From assembly GCA_029204225.1 (NCBI GenBank), contig CM055103.1, positions 39,292,095 to 39,356,094 on the forward strand: a stretch of DNA of 64,000 nucleotides, given 5' to 3'. The DNA is from Diphasiastrum complanatum. Its lineage: Eukaryota > Streptophyta > Lycopodiopsida > Lycopodiales > Lycopodiaceae. Both the position numbers and the translations under genes were made by a program. Of this stretch, positions 43,209 through 55,340 are shown piece after piece. Under the pieces are notes generated by a model. The model worked only from the letters and a program-made list of their open reading frames with translations, searched no databases and was not told the DNA's origin. How positions within the stretch are numbered: position 1 is the stretch's first letter; the number at the start of each line of letters is the position of its first letter.

Positions 43209-44108
43209 TGTTAGATTATTCTCCTAATTCTCCTGCTGACCGAATAATCGATCTTTACTCTTCATCCACTCTATTATGCATGTTTTTACATAATCTACAG
43301 AAATACTCAGAAATTCCTAACAGGTGGCTCTGACTACATCATCCGACAATCTTTATCGGACATGGTCCAACAATCTTTTTTAAATGAAAGACAATTTATT
43401 ATTCCACTTGAATTAAAGCTACAGACTTGCCCTAACCGTTTAGCAAGTAAATTTTTGAAAAGATTTAATTGGATGGATGCCAACTCATTATGGCCAACTG
43501 GCTATTGCGAGCTACAATCTAATAGTTGTCCTACTAGACATGTGTTAATTATAAATAGCTGATCATATTTCTATTATTTTAGTACGTATTGTAACAGCTC
43601 TCTCAAGCTTTCAAGCTTGAACACTCTTGAGCATTTTAGCTCAGTTTTTCAGAGTTCATTTAGGATTTTGCTACAAGTGCTTACTACTTATCAACGAAAG
43701 TGCAATCAGATAGAGCTTTTAGTTCCTCAGACATAGCTTAGAATACGCGGTTTCTATTCACAATTGTCTTGTGCTCATCATCATCTATCTTTATCTTGAA
43801 TCAATCTATTCCTTATTGCGTTTAGTATCATGTCAGAATGTATGCATCTTTGTGATTATTTTGTAATTGATAATCTTTTATAGTCTTGTTTGATAATTCA
43901 ATACTTCATTGTCTGGCTATGTAATCACTATAGTGCTAGTGATTTCAAAGTTAGTCACTATAAGATTGAACATGACTTCTGTCATTATGTTTTGTTCAAT
44001 ATTGATAGGCGTAGTCATGCATTAGGAAACAAGACTCTATTCCGCTACGCTCGAGAAGTTGCCAAAGTCTTCAACTTGTCATTATTGCATTATCACCTCT
44101 TTCCAACA
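43209..44108 (+). repeat. 3' LTR of copia A2
   Basis: Starts TGTTAGATTATTCTCC after AAGGGAGAG and ends TTTCCAACA. About 900 bp. It is the inverted partner of 46032-47078. Confidence 0.88.
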
Positions 44109-44109
44109 A

Positions 44110-44611
44110 CATGCCTATTAAAAAAAAAATTAAATTTGGAGGTCTATAGAAATAGATATGTGCATTCAAAGTTACCCTTTTAAGTGCTAATAAAAATCAC
44201 CACAACTGGAAATATCAAATAAGAGTCTATAATACGATTATTTTAACAATATTTTTTTGGTTTGTCTGTTTTGAAAAGTATTATATGACCATTAAAACAT
44301 GTCGCTCAATTTCTTTTTAATTTGGAGTCATGTAGAGATAGATATGTGCATCTAAAGTTATCCATGTCAAGTGCTGAAAAGTATTGAGAATTATTGAAAG
44401 GTGCTAGAAAGGTTCAGCTCTTTTGGAGGTGCTTTTTACAACTCTTTCTTTGGCTTTCTACTTTCAAAAATCCTTTATGACCATAGAAACATGTCTATAA
44501 AAAAACAATTCAAATTTGGATTCCTATAGAGATATATACGTGCACCTAAAGTTACCCATGTGAAGTGCTGAAAAGTTCTGAAAATTAAAGTTTTTTGAGA
44601 GAAAATTGCCA
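44110..44611. repeat. Three ~190-bp tandem repeats at the A2 target site
   Basis: CATGCCTATTAAAAAA, CATGTCGCTCAATTTC and CATGTCTATAAAAAAA start units at about 44110, 44299 and 44489. Each contains AATTTGGA, AGATATGTGCA(T/C)-type sequence and AAAGTTA(C/T)CC...AAGTGCT. The reverse complement of 47079-47100 (CATAGAAACATG) continues the unit across the A2 insertion site. Confidence 0.8.
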
Positions 44612-44977
44612 TCAATTGAGGGAACTTTTTTTAAAGTTTTCCAATTGATCATGCTGGAATTTCAATCTTACAGTGCCTTCACCTTCGATAGTGTGAGTGC
44701 TATCGTCGCCAAGATGAACGTTATTGTAAGGGGTATAGGAGTGAAAATGCTCATGATGACGGGTCATATGTTGAGTAGCTCCAGAATCCAAAAACCAAGA
44801 ATTATCCAATAGTGCGTTTTGGTCTTTGACCATCAATGCTCCTTCGTCCATGTTGATGTCGGGAGATGCTATGACTGCATTCACCTGTTGATCAGGTTGC
44901 TTATTGGCATTCTTTGCTTTGAGTACCTTGCAATCCTGGATCTCATGATTATTGTGCTTGTAATAATTATAAAACAT
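44612..44977 (-). pseudogene. Copia A2 gag end and protease N-terminal half
   Basis: NNHEIQDC is the zinc-knuckle remnant (two Cys are Tyr), and SWFLDSGATQHM is the protease active site. It stops after GTVRLKFQHDQ, where the inversion breakpoint lies. Confidence 0.88.
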
Positions 44978-46020
44978 CTTCTTCGAAGAATATGGATTTG
45001 ATAATTGTTCTTGACTATGCGTCAGTTTCTGATTTGATGTGGACTGTTTAGATCTTTTTTACTTCTGTCGTTTTGAGCCTTTGTTGACATATAGAGTATG
45101 AGATGATGAAGTTGATGAAGCGTCTTGACTTCTTTGATTATCTTCCTGTAGCAACATAGTGATAACTCTGGTAAGAGTTAAATTTGAGTGTTTTGATATG
45201 ATTATCACTCAGTTCTCATATGTAGAGGGCAAGCTTAAAAGCAATGTCATAATTGCGTCTTGATCGTCTATGACCGTTCGACAGCGGCCATCTGTTGCAA
45301 GAGATTCTTAAACTAGTTAACATGATTCTGAAGTGAATCACCACTCGACATCTTGAGAGTGAAAAATTTTCTTCGTAGATGAAACTTAGAAGTTACGTCC
45401 CTCACATTATATAGTGAGCTCAAGATGTCCCATACTTATGCTAGCCGCGTTCCGTTGTGTCAAAAGGTCATAATTTCTTTTCTAGTAAGTCCAACTCTGC
45501 TTTAAACTTTTGAAGTTTGAGCTTCAGCTACTTGGTCAATTTGAGTGTCTGATATATTGAGAATAATAAGCGTGAAAGCTTTACCATCCTTCGATTTCCA
45601 TTTTGAGTTGGTTGTGTCATCTTCAAGCTTCACTTCTATACTTTTGTGACAACATCCCACAACTCATTGGCAATTAGCAAGATCTTCATCTTAAATTTCC
45701 ACAAGTAGTAATTGGATCCATTCAGTTTGTCTGCAATAAGACCGACTTTACTTTGAAAATCCATCTAGAACTTTAGTCTGTCGATATATCGATGACGTTA
45801 AGAGAGAGATACCGTGCTGCACTATAATTGGAAATCACCTATTTGATACTGAAATTTGATACCACAAAATTGAAGAATATGATATTGTGAAAAGTATCTA
45901 ATGATATCGATTTGATATTGCAAAAGATATCAAGTATTAGAGCTCTAGTATAACAGATTGCTCTGATATCATGAAGGTACCAACATATTAAATGATACGC
46001 TCTGATACCATGTAGGTATA
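44978..46020 (-). pseudogene. Copia A2 gag remnant
   Basis: Decayed gag on the minus strand. Fragments recognisable by analogy with A1 include the basic region before the zinc knuckle (about 45050), a TLTRVITML-like piece near 45165, and the N-terminal part near 45750. No long open frame remains. Confidence 0.6.
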
Positions 46021-46031
46021 CTCTGATACCA
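46019..46031 (-). other. Primer binding site of copia A2
   Basis: The minus strand reads CATGGTATCAGAGTAT next to the LTR end: an initiator-Met-type site. Similar CTCTGATACCAT phrases repeat at 45960, 46000 and 46020 on the plus strand, so the leader contains a small duplicated block. Confidence 0.8.
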
Positions 46032-47078
46032 TGTTGGGAAGAGGTGATAATGCAATAACGACAAGTCAAAGACTGTGGCGACTTATTGAGCGTAGCGGAA
46101 TAGAGTCTTCTTTCTTTATACATGACTATGCCTATCAATATTGAACAAAACATAATGACAGAAGTCACATTCAATCTTATAGTGACCAACTTTGAAATCG
46201 CTAGAACTACAGTGATTACGTAGCCAAACAATGAAATATTGAATTATCAGACAAGACTATAAGAGATTATCAATTACAAAACAATCACAGAGATGCATAC
46301 ATTCTGACATGATACTGAAAGCAATAAGGAATATATTGCTTCAGCATAAAAACAGATGATGATGAACACAAGACAATTGTGGATTGAAACCACGTACTCG
46401 AAGTTATCTCTGAGTAATTGAAAACTCTGTCTGGTTGCACTTCCGCTAATAAGGAATATATTGCTTCAACATAAAAACAGATGATGATGAACACAAGACA
46501 ATTGTGGATAGAAACCACGTACTCGAAGTTATCTCTGAGTAATTGAAAACTCTGTCTGGTTGCACTTCCGCTAATAAGCAGTAAGTGCTAATAGAAAACT
46601 CTAAATGAACTCTAAAAAACTGAACTAGAACGCTCAAGAGTGTTCAAGCTTGAAAGCTTGAGAGAGCTGCTACAATATGTACTAAAATAATAGAAGTATG
46701 ATCAGCTATCTATATTAAGCAATTGACGCACATCCAATAGGACAACTATTAGGTGGCAGATCGCAATAGTCAGTTGGCCATAATGAGTTGGCATCCACCC
46801 AGTTAAATATTCTCAAAAATTTACTTGCTAAATGGATACGACAAGTCTGTAGCTTTAATTCAAGTGGAACAATGAACTGTCTTTCATTCAAAAAAGATTG
46901 TCGGACCATGCCCGATAAAGATTGTTGGATGATGTCCGATAGTTGGAGCCACATGTTAGCGATTCCCAAGTATTTCTGCAGACCATGTAAGAACATGCAT
47001 AAAACTGCAGAACTGGATAATAAAGTGGATCAAGATCGATTATTTGGTCAATAGGAGAATTAAGAGAATAATCCAACA
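46032..47078 (-). repeat. 5' LTR of copia A2
   Basis: Minus strand from TGTTGGATTATTCTC (47078) to CCAACA (46032), 1047 bp. It is longer than its partner (900 bp) mainly because of a 125-bp tandem duplication (46326-46450 and 46451-46575). Confidence 0.88.
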
Positions 47079-47083
47079 CATGT

Positions 47084-47720
47084 TTCTATGATAATACAAT
47101 ATTTTTTAAGAGTAGGCAGGCTAAAAGTTGAATGTAAAATTCACAACAATGTAGTCCCATAAATGAAAATATTGAAGTTTCATCAGAAACTCCACATGTT
47201 TGACACATCATATCTTACACATAAGTTGCTCAAAATGAAGGTCTCAAAATTTTCTAATCAGTAAATGTATATATGAAGAACACACATGTGAAAGGACTTG
47301 ATGTGATTCATCATAGTTTATGAGATATGATTTTTTTTAAAATGCACACTTTTGTGTGCATTTTGTGACGACTCTAGTGTTAATTAGGTGCTTTCTCCAT
47401 CATTTCTAGGATCTATTGAAGTTATTTTGCTACATTTTCAACAAAAAATTTACTCGCGGTATTTGAAAACTCTATATTTTTTTGTGTATTGGAAAAAAAA
47501 AAATCTTGCAACAAGAGCTAAATCCATTACATAATATGATATATGCATCTTCAAATTTAAGCATCATAGAAGAAATAATATAAGGAAAAGGAGCATAGAG
47601 TGAGTAAACAACAATATTTTTACAATAAGGGAAAACACCTCAAGATCCTACACAATATATTTAACTGGCTAACATAAAATATTGGGTGTGTAGTAGATTT
47701 TCCTTGAAGATCTAGTTCAT
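47084..47720. other. AT-rich spacer
   Basis: No gene found. It begins with the continuation of the A2 target sequence and includes a palindrome-rich phrase with GCACACTTTTGTGTGC at 47344-47359; a similar phrase with GTGTGCATGCACAC occurs at 41097-41110. Confidence 0.5.
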
Positions 47721-50240
47721 AGTCTTAAGAACCAATTTTTCATACAATCTTGGACGGTTCACAATATCTAGAAGACAGTTTATAAAGCTTAGTGATAGAT
47801 AATGTCCTAGAATCTTTTGGAATATTAAGATATACCCAATCATCAACTTTACAATCTATAAAAGATCTCTTAAAATCGGCATAGTGCTTAGCTCTATCAT
47901 TTGTACTACAAATACTATCCTTAACAACTTGCAACATTTCTTGCATATCACGCAAGAAATCCGCAATCTTCTAGATCTTAACGGATTCCATCTCCACATT
48001 AACTGAAGATCTAGGTTGAAAATTGTACAGAAGCATAAACAAATTGTAAATTGTAATAGAATGCTTTCTACTATCGTATGCAAACTCAATCAGAAAAATG
48101 TAATCTTTCCAATGAGATTGCATGTGAGACAGATATGTCCTCAACATATCTTCCATAGTTTGATTATTCCTTTCCTTCTGGACATCGGATTCAAGATGAT
48201 CAGAAGAACTAGAACTAAAAAAATTTCCAGTTTATAAAATACTATCTAGGATTGACCTATGAACTTAGATTCTCTATCACTAACAATGTTAATTTGGCAG
48301 TCCATACAACCGAAACAATATTCCAACAAAGATCTAGGCTAGTTCAAAAGCCTTAGTAGTTGTCTTAATTGGTATAAGCATAGTTAACTTAGTTAGTCTG
48401 TCTACTACAACCCAAATAGAATCATTTTGTTGGATCTTTGGAAGTCCAACAAAGTCCATCAATATAATCTCTCATCTCTTATCAAGGATATCCAATGGAT
48501 GCAACAATTCACTAGCATTAAGGTTCTCAAGTTTAGCTAGTTAGCAAAGAATGTCATGACACTACACAGGGTATGTCATGACATTCAAACAAATTCTTAC
48601 ATTGGTACAAAAATATTTCGATTTCAAAATAGTAGTCCATTTTAAATTTCCACAATCTTTTTATTTTTATTTGTTAGCTAAGACCCTTGTGAACTTGTCT
48701 CAATATTGTCTTTATTTCTTTTGGTCCCATAATATTCTCAATATCACCAAAATGAGAATCATTGTCATATCGTCCTCTAAAGGACAGATATAGATCAGTC
48801 GAAATCTGAGTGAAAGACAATTCATTTAGTAAATCAATTCAACTAAGAGCATCCACAACTTGATTAAAGCTATCTCCTATATAGCGGATTTCATGATCAA
48901 ATTCTTGCATCAACTCGAACCTTCTGGCTTTCCTACCCTAAAGATCATCATGATTACAAAAGTACTCAAGAGGCTGATGATCTGTATACACTATAAATTT
49001 ATTACTACACAAGTAGTGTCTCCAAGTTTTAAGTGTATGGATAACTGCAAACAAATTTTTTTTTTGCAATGTATAACACAACTGAGGACCAACAAATTTA
49101 TTTTGATATGCTATATGTGTTTTTAGAAGGTCTTATTGTAGACGAGAATATCATCCAAAAACATTACCACAAACATCTCCAAATATGGACAAAACAAATC
49201 ATTCATCATTTGTTGAAATGTTGTTAAAGCATTCATTAATTTAAAAGAAAACTCTAAAAACTCATAATGGCCAAATATAGTATGAAAACCAATCTTTTGC
49301 ACATCTTCTGACTTAATTGTATCTAATGGTACCTTGATCTAAGATCTATCTTAGTGAAGTATTTAGTTTTACCTAAACGATCTACAAGGTCCGATCCTAG
49401 GTAATGGATATTTATCTTTAATAGTCACATATTTAACCCCTTGCAATCCACAAACATTCAAAAACTTCCATCCTTCTTTAAATTCAGGAGAACATGAGCA
49501 CCTCATGGTGATTTACTAGGTTGAATATGTCCCATCCTTAGATAGTTTTCTATTTGAATTGAAATCTCTATCTTCTCTCTTTGATAGAACCTATAAGGTT
49601 GCCTAGAGATAGGTTAACTTCCAAGAATCGTTGTCTATCATGCAATCTACTACTCTAGATGGTTGTAAACCATGAGGTAATTCTAATGAAAATAAATCTC
49701 TAAATTCACTTACAATCTAATTTTTCATTTCTTCTTAGTGATCTAAATACAAAATTGTCTTGAATTTAAAATTGTAGAGAATTTACAACTATTTATATAC
49801 ACATCAAAAGCATCCACAATAGGAATTGCAAACATAGAAAAAACTTCATATTATGAACAAGCAAATTCTTTCATTATAATAGAAATCATGTTTAATGGAT
49901 GAACAAAATTATTGCCAAATAATGTAACTACTTTATCACCCTCCTTGAAAGTGACAACACGTTTCTCCAAATCCATAGTCAAAGAAGGCTATGTACTAAA
50001 TAACCACTCATATCCAAAAATTAAATTTGTACCTGCAAGGTCTAAAACATGAAAATCAGCTAATTTGATCTTGAATTTGCAATGGGAGATTCGACACTTT
50101 AACGTTTGAAGTCTACAACCCAGCTCCTAGAGCTAAATAAACTCAATATCTATAATTGCTGGCTTTTGTTTTCAAGTTGAGTTTCGACACAAGACGAGAA
50201 TAAATAAAATTATGAGTAGAACCACTGTCTAATAGAATTT
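47721..50240 (-). mobile_element. Gypsy E1 remnant (minus strand)
   Basis: Order on the minus strand: protease with LLDSGSTHNFIYSRL (about 50235-50190), RT with FGHYEFLEFSFKLMNA and MFVVMFLDDILVYNK (about 49290-49140), RNase H with YTDHQPLEYF and a VVDALS end (about 49010-48830), and integrase (48520-47740). PR-RT-RH-IN is the Ty3/gypsy order. Heavily mutated; no LTR identified. Confidence 0.85.
47740..48560 (-). pseudogene. Gypsy E1 integrase
   Basis: Core remnant MDFVGLPK and DSIWVVVDRLTKL (about 48450-48380), then EDMLRTYLSHM...DYIFLIEFAYD (48156-48060), and a C-terminal domain ADFKRSFIDCKVDDWVYLNI...KLSSRYCEP like the GPY-type end of gypsy integrases. Confidence 0.85.
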
Positions 50241-50934
50241 TAACTATGAAAATTGCCAAATTTTAGCTTGATAAACACACAATTTATTGTACATTTTGTA
50301 GTCCACATGTGTGAGAGCATATTCCCACATGTGAGAAATTTTCCTAGTGTAGTTAGGTTCTAATCATAGGAGTTATATAGAAATTTTGGTTAGGTTTCCT
50401 AAAATTTAGGAGCTACCTCCAAAAATCAAAAAATTTGGGTTTAGAGGTTGTTGTGTTGATCCTGTGATTTCAGTAGGAGTAGATTCAATTTAATTCTCTG
50501 TTTTTGTGTAGATTAGATTAGCAATAGTCTACAAATTGTAGCAATAAAGAAAGAACTGAAATAGTTTGTAAAACTGTAGAAAATGAGTTCCTGATAGATC
50601 CTATATCCAAGATGAGCTACCATTGCCAATAAAGGACCAAAATCAGGTTGTAGGTGTGCCTTACTGACAGGCGGGACACACTACCATTATACTACAGAAC
50701 AGAACCGTGACTGAGCCCATTGCCTAATAGATTTGTAGTCACATGATTCCTTGCCAAGCTATCAAACATAAATCGAGCTATCATTGAGTAGATTTAAATA
50801 GAGAATAGGTGCTACCTGCCAAGTAGAATCGTTGATACACAGAATCAGAGCAATTATTAGTTGGAATCTGTAAACATTGAGGAAGATTCTTGTGCTAACA
50901 TTGTTGAGAAGTGAATTCTATGTGAAACGAAATC
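50241..50934. other. Spacer between gypsy remnants
   Basis: Contains CACATGTGTGAGAG- and CACATGTGAGAAA-type phrases (50302-50340) typical of LTR sequences in this window, but no defined ends or ORF. Confidence 0.45.
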
Positions 50935-52182
50935 TCAGCTGACAGTTAAACCTGTAACCCTCTTTGGGATAGTACGATATGCCCACAGAGTGGCATGGAG
51001 TTTTAATTCCCAATCAAAACAGCTAGACTCGATGGTCTTGGTTAGAATACCACATAAGATTTTGTTGGTGGATTTTGCCTGGCCATTGCATTGTGGATAA
51101 TACGGGGAACTTTCAAGATGTACCACAAAGAATTTGAAAGATGATCAGCTATGACAGAGTAAAGAAAAAGTGTACCCCTATCGCTTATAAGCTCTAGAGG
51201 ACATCTAAAACGAACAATACCCTGTTCATAGAGAAATTTTGCAGTAGAACGAGTGTCAACGTTGCGAACAACACTAGCTTTAGCCCATTTGGTCCAATAA
51301 TTTGTAGCTACAACGATGTATCTAGATTGGGTGTGTCAAGCAGTGGGAGTAATAGGGCCAACATAATCAATTCCCCATTTTTGGAAAGCCTGATCACTTG
51401 TGATAGGGTGTAAAGGCATAAAGTCAATTTTTTGAAATGCTTTGTCCTCTAACAAACATCACAGGCCTTTACGTAGTTGTGGGTATCTTTGAAGAGGGTT
51501 GGCCACCAAAATCCGGCCAAGAGGATTTTCCTAGTGGTCATTTCAGAAGAAAAATGACCAGCTCCAACTCCTTCATGTGTTAAGGAGATAATGAAGGTTA
51601 TTTCTCCTTCAGTAAGACATCGTCGAATAATCTCATCTAATCTTTGCTTGTAAAGTTGTCCTACAATTAATGTATAAGGCGTTTTTTTGAGGATCAATTT
51701 TGAGAATCAATGCACGTTGCTCAGGCTTAGATAAGGATGGATTCATTTGTCCCTGACATCAAATATTTTGTAATATCTTTTGCCCAAATGGCGGTATAGT
51801 CAACTTGAAACAAGATGGTGTTGGGTAAGTCATTGTTGACCCCTTGGTCAAGAGTTGGTAGATTAGGGATTCGGGATAAATGATCTGCTAAAAAATGTTA
51901 AACCCCCTTTCAAACAACTATCCGAAACTCAAATTCTCGTAGTAGCAAGATCCATCGAGTAATTCGACTGGTTGTGCAAGTTTTGTTGATGAGGTATAGA
52001 AGTGTTTGATGATCAGTGAAGAAAGCAAAAACTTTTCCCAGGAGATAATGATGAAACTTCTGAACTGCATAAACCATTGCCAAAGCTTCACGCTCGGTAG
52101 TGGTATAATTGACTTCAACAGGTATCAATTGTCTATTGAGATTGGATAATCATTTTTCAATTCTCCTCGGCAACGATGCCAA
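50935..52182 (-). mobile_element. Gypsy E2 remnant (minus strand)
   Basis: RNase H: VNYTTTEREALAMVYAVQKF and FFTDHQTLLYLINK (52128-51910). Integrase zinc-binding part: LTHEGVGAGHFSSEMTTRKIL and FWWPTLFKD...CDVC (51697-51449). Core end: SSPYYPQCNGQAKSTNKIL and LWAYRT (51126-50935). A primer site lies just 35 bp before RNase H, so gag, protease and RT are deleted. A different gypsy lineage from E1 and E3. Confidence 0.85.
52163..52182 (-). other. Primer binding site of gypsy E2
   Basis: The minus strand reads TTGGCATCGTTGCCGAGGAG next to an LTR end CCAACA. This resembles the TGGCGCCGTTGCCGGGG-type site of plant gypsy elements (Asp tRNA class), with a CG-to-A decay. Confidence 0.75.
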
Positions 52183-53030
52183 TGTTGGAGGTAAATTTAT
52201 CCTATGATGTAGCTAGGTCTACTCATGGATGTAGTATAGTGGTAGACAGCTTCATCCATTTTCTGAGATCTACATAAAAGCTTACCATGAAAGAGAAAAG
52301 GGAGAATGAACAAAAAAGAGAGCACCAAGGCTTCCCAACTGGTGCTTGGAAATAAATCTAATCTAAGACTTGGCTAAGGCTTACCCAACTAGCCAAGAAT
52401 CGCTAAGAAACTAAAACTTGCTAAGGCTTACCCAACTAGCAAGGTGCTTAAACTAATTCCTATCTAACACCTAAAAGAATTGAAATAATAATGGAATTGT
52501 GGCTAACTAAGCAAATAAGCAATACAAGAATGCCACAATAGAAATCCTATAAAAGGAGGCAAGAGGAGGCCCGAGCACCTTTCCTCAAGCCATGCACCTT
52601 CCAAAAGGAACACAATGAAAATAGAAGATAATCTCAAGAGAGAGCAAATTAGCATAATCTCAAAGTGTTATTGTCCACATTAATAGTAGGATTTTTGTTA
52701 TGGAGAGAAACCAAGCTCATTAATGATGCATGGACCTGCTATAAAAGGATGTAAACTCTTGGGAGAAAGGATTCTTCTCTCTCATCTCATTTCATGCTTA
52801 TACATGAGTTTTCTTGGGTTGATCTATCCATTGGTGCACTATCTTGATGATATCTTGCAATCTTGTGTGTAGAATGCTCATATTTTGCTATATTCGGATC
52901 CACACGTGTGAAATACAGTAGGTTACTGTTATTGTACAGATAACAACTTCATATTATCATAAGTTTGATGTTTGATCAATATCTTATTGAGCTTGCATCT
53001 CTTTCATTAAGTAGACGTTGATTTTCTACA
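52183..53030 (-). repeat. 5' LTR of gypsy E2 (outer end approximate)
   Basis: Minus-strand LTR ending CCTCCAACA at 52183. Contains AT-rich sequence and a repeated CTAAGGCTTACCCAACTAGC-type phrase (52379, 52420). Its far end is uncertain and is placed where gypsy E3 integrase sequence begins. Confidence 0.5.
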
Positions 53031-53453
53031 TTGCAAATGGTGTAAATTGTGATGTCTTTCAACAATCTTCACATATATCTTGCTTCATCCCTTGCCATTG
53101 AAAAGGCTTTTAACCTTTTGAGAGGTCTTTAATATTCTTGAATGACCAGCACTAGGGGACGAAGTACAAGGACTATTCTTTTATTGTCGTATACCAAAAT
53201 TCCAACTTTAAGTTGGTAACAAGACTGATCTCCAGATTTTGGGTCCAATAGGTCTCCCATGATTTGTGTCACAGTTACATCCTTGGTATACTCATCCAAG
53301 ATGATGGACTTCCAATCATTTTCCAAAGAAATGAGGGGATTCAACATGCATTTTTCTAACATGCAACATAACCCTTATGAGGCTTGGTCTTGTTTCATGG
53401 ACATGCAATTCTCTTCTGCATCTAGGAGAACATTTATATACTCCTCCAAAGAT

Positions 53454-54169
53454 TCACATGTCACACATTTGCATTCTCCACAACCTCGATAAAGCATCAT
53501 CAGCTTGATTTTCCTTGCCCTTGAGATATTCGATAGCAAAGTCATATGCTTGAACTTGTGCTAACCATCTCTTTTGTTTGTCTGTAAGTTGCTTCTTACT
53601 TAGGAGATACTTGAGGCTATGGTGATCACTTTTTATGATAAACTTTGACCCGTATAGGTAATGGCGCCATTTTTGTAAGGCATGAACTATAGCCAACATC
53701 TCCTTGTCATGCGTTGGATATGACATCTCCTTGTCGGTCAACTTTCGACTCTCATCTAGGCAAACACACCATCCTTTTGACTCAATATGGCTCCCAGACC
53801 ACTTCCACTTGCTTCAAAAGTCACCTTGAAAAGTAAACTAAAGTCTGGTTGTACGAAAACTGGGGCATTCACCAAAGCTTCCTTCAATTAAATGAAGCTC
53901 CTTTGAGCATCTTCACTCCATTTGAATTTTTCTTTCCTTGATAAATGTGTGAGTGGTGCTGTTATCTTTGAAAAGTTGAAAATGAATAGTCGATAGTAGG
54001 ATGAAAATCCCAAAAATCCTCTTAATTGTTGCAACGTTTTGGGTTTCTTCCAACTTTTAACCACTTCGACCTTGCATTGATCCACCTTGATGCCATCTTT
54101 AGTCACCATATGCCCCAAATACTCAATCTCTTGTTGGGCGAACTCACATTTTGACATCTTGGCAAACAA
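53454..54169 (-). pseudogene. Gypsy E3 RT end and RNase H
   Basis: FAKMSKCEFAQQEIEYLGHMV, DQCKVEVVKSWKKPKTLQQL and RGFLGFSSYYR are the RT thumb region. RNase H follows: MSYPTHDKEMLAIVHALQKW, FIIKSDHHSLKYLLSKKQLT, and KGKENQADDALSR. Both are open frames, best preserved within E3. Confidence 0.92.
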
Positions 54170-54700
54170 CTAATACTCTTGTAACAATTCCAAAACCACT
54201 TCCAAATGATCGACATGTTCTTTTAAGTTCCGGCTATATACCAAAATCTAATCATAGAACACCAAGATGAATTTGTACAAGTATGGCCCAAAATTCTATT
54301 CATCAATGCTTGGAAAGTAGCCAGTGCATTGGTTAAACCAAAAGGCATAACTTTGAATTGATAATGCCTCGGTCTGTTCGAGAAGTAGTCTTTTGTTGGT
54401 CCTCCTTGCTTACTTTGATTTGATGATACCCAGAGCGAAGATCGATCTTTGAAAACACTTGTACCCCTTTAAGGGCATCTAATAAATCTTCCACACGTGG
54501 AATCAAAAATCTATTCTTGATGGTAATCTTATTGAGTGCTCAATAATCCGTGTACATTCGAAACATACCATTCTTTTTTTTTTTAATGAAAAGTGAGGCA
54601 AAAGGTGATTTTCTCAAACCAATGAACTCGTGATCAAGTAATTCATGAACCTATTTTTTACTTCCTTCACTTATAGTCTGTATGGGGGAATGTTGACTGG
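54170..54700 (-). pseudogene. Gypsy E3 RT palm remnant
   Basis: Pieces in three frames correspond to [17 protein letters not shown], the FGLTNAPATF region (LVxPMHWLLS-type remnant), and the FLDDIL box region, which is degraded. Frameshifts make it unreadable in one frame. Confidence 0.75.
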
Positions 54701-55340
54701 CTTCGAACTTCAGTTCTATGACATGGTCCACAAATCTGGTTGGAGGATCCCCTTTTGGTAGTGTGTTTGGAAACACATCTTTAAACTTATCCAAAACTCG
54801 TTGTACCTTTATATTCATAAGCTTCACATCAACTTATTTGATTTTACCTTCATCCATTTCAACCTTCAATAGAAACATATATACATGCTTTTGAGATATG
54901 TTTCGAGCTTGTGCGTTGGTAATCAAATGTAAGTAAGAACCTGATTCTTTTTTCTTGCAACTATGGATTTCAAAAAATTGTCCCAACTGTTCAAAATGCA
55001 TTATTCTCTGCTCAAAATTAAAGGTAACATCACCCAGTGTTTGTAACCACTCGACACTCAGTATTATGTCAACCACATGGAAATTTGATTTGAACTCATA
55101 GTTACCCATTTGAATTTTGGACTTTGTTGTAGTTCTATATCAATTGATGAAATTTTCATCAACAATCTGTACTCGTAATGCCTTTGAAGTCTTCACGATT
55201 GCTAAATTACAACTCCCAATCGAACGATTCTTGAAAAATTTTATGAGTACTCCCACTATTAAAATATAGATTTCTCTACCATTAATTTTTTCTTTAACAT
55301 GAAAAGCCCTAGCAGAATGAGAACTATAAGGGAAGCCCCC

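Larger units (their letters stand above)
41151..47078 (-). mobile_element. Copia A2 with inverted 3' half
   Basis: Two half-elements face each other. On the minus strand: 5' LTR (47078-46032), primer site, gag and the N-terminal half of protease (to about 44640). On the plus strand: from mid-protease (41163) through integrase, RT, RNase H to the 3' LTR (43209-44108). The pieces are complementary, breaking at the same point of protease. The outer flanks prove one insertion: CATGT at 47079-47083, and ACATG at 44109-44113, which is its reverse complement as required after inversion of about 41.16-44.61 kb. Related to A1 but with diverged LTRs. Confidence 0.88.
53030..55340 (-). mobile_element. 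Gypsy E3 remnant (minus strand)
   Basis: Minus-strand order: protease (55340-54834: VKEKINGREIYIL and FHVVDIILSVEWLQTLGDV), RT (54700-53890), RNase H (53741-53454) and the integrase N-terminus (53362-53030: DEYTKDVTVTQIMGDL...YDNKRIVL). Integrase is cut by the E2 LTR region. The protease active site, normally DSGSTHNF, reads IVGVLIKFF, so catalytic residues are gone. Confidence 0.87.

Noticed and set aside
41163-47078. Two independent head-to-head copia insertions
   Set aside because: The halves are complementary and the outer flanks form one target-site duplication once the inversion is undone.
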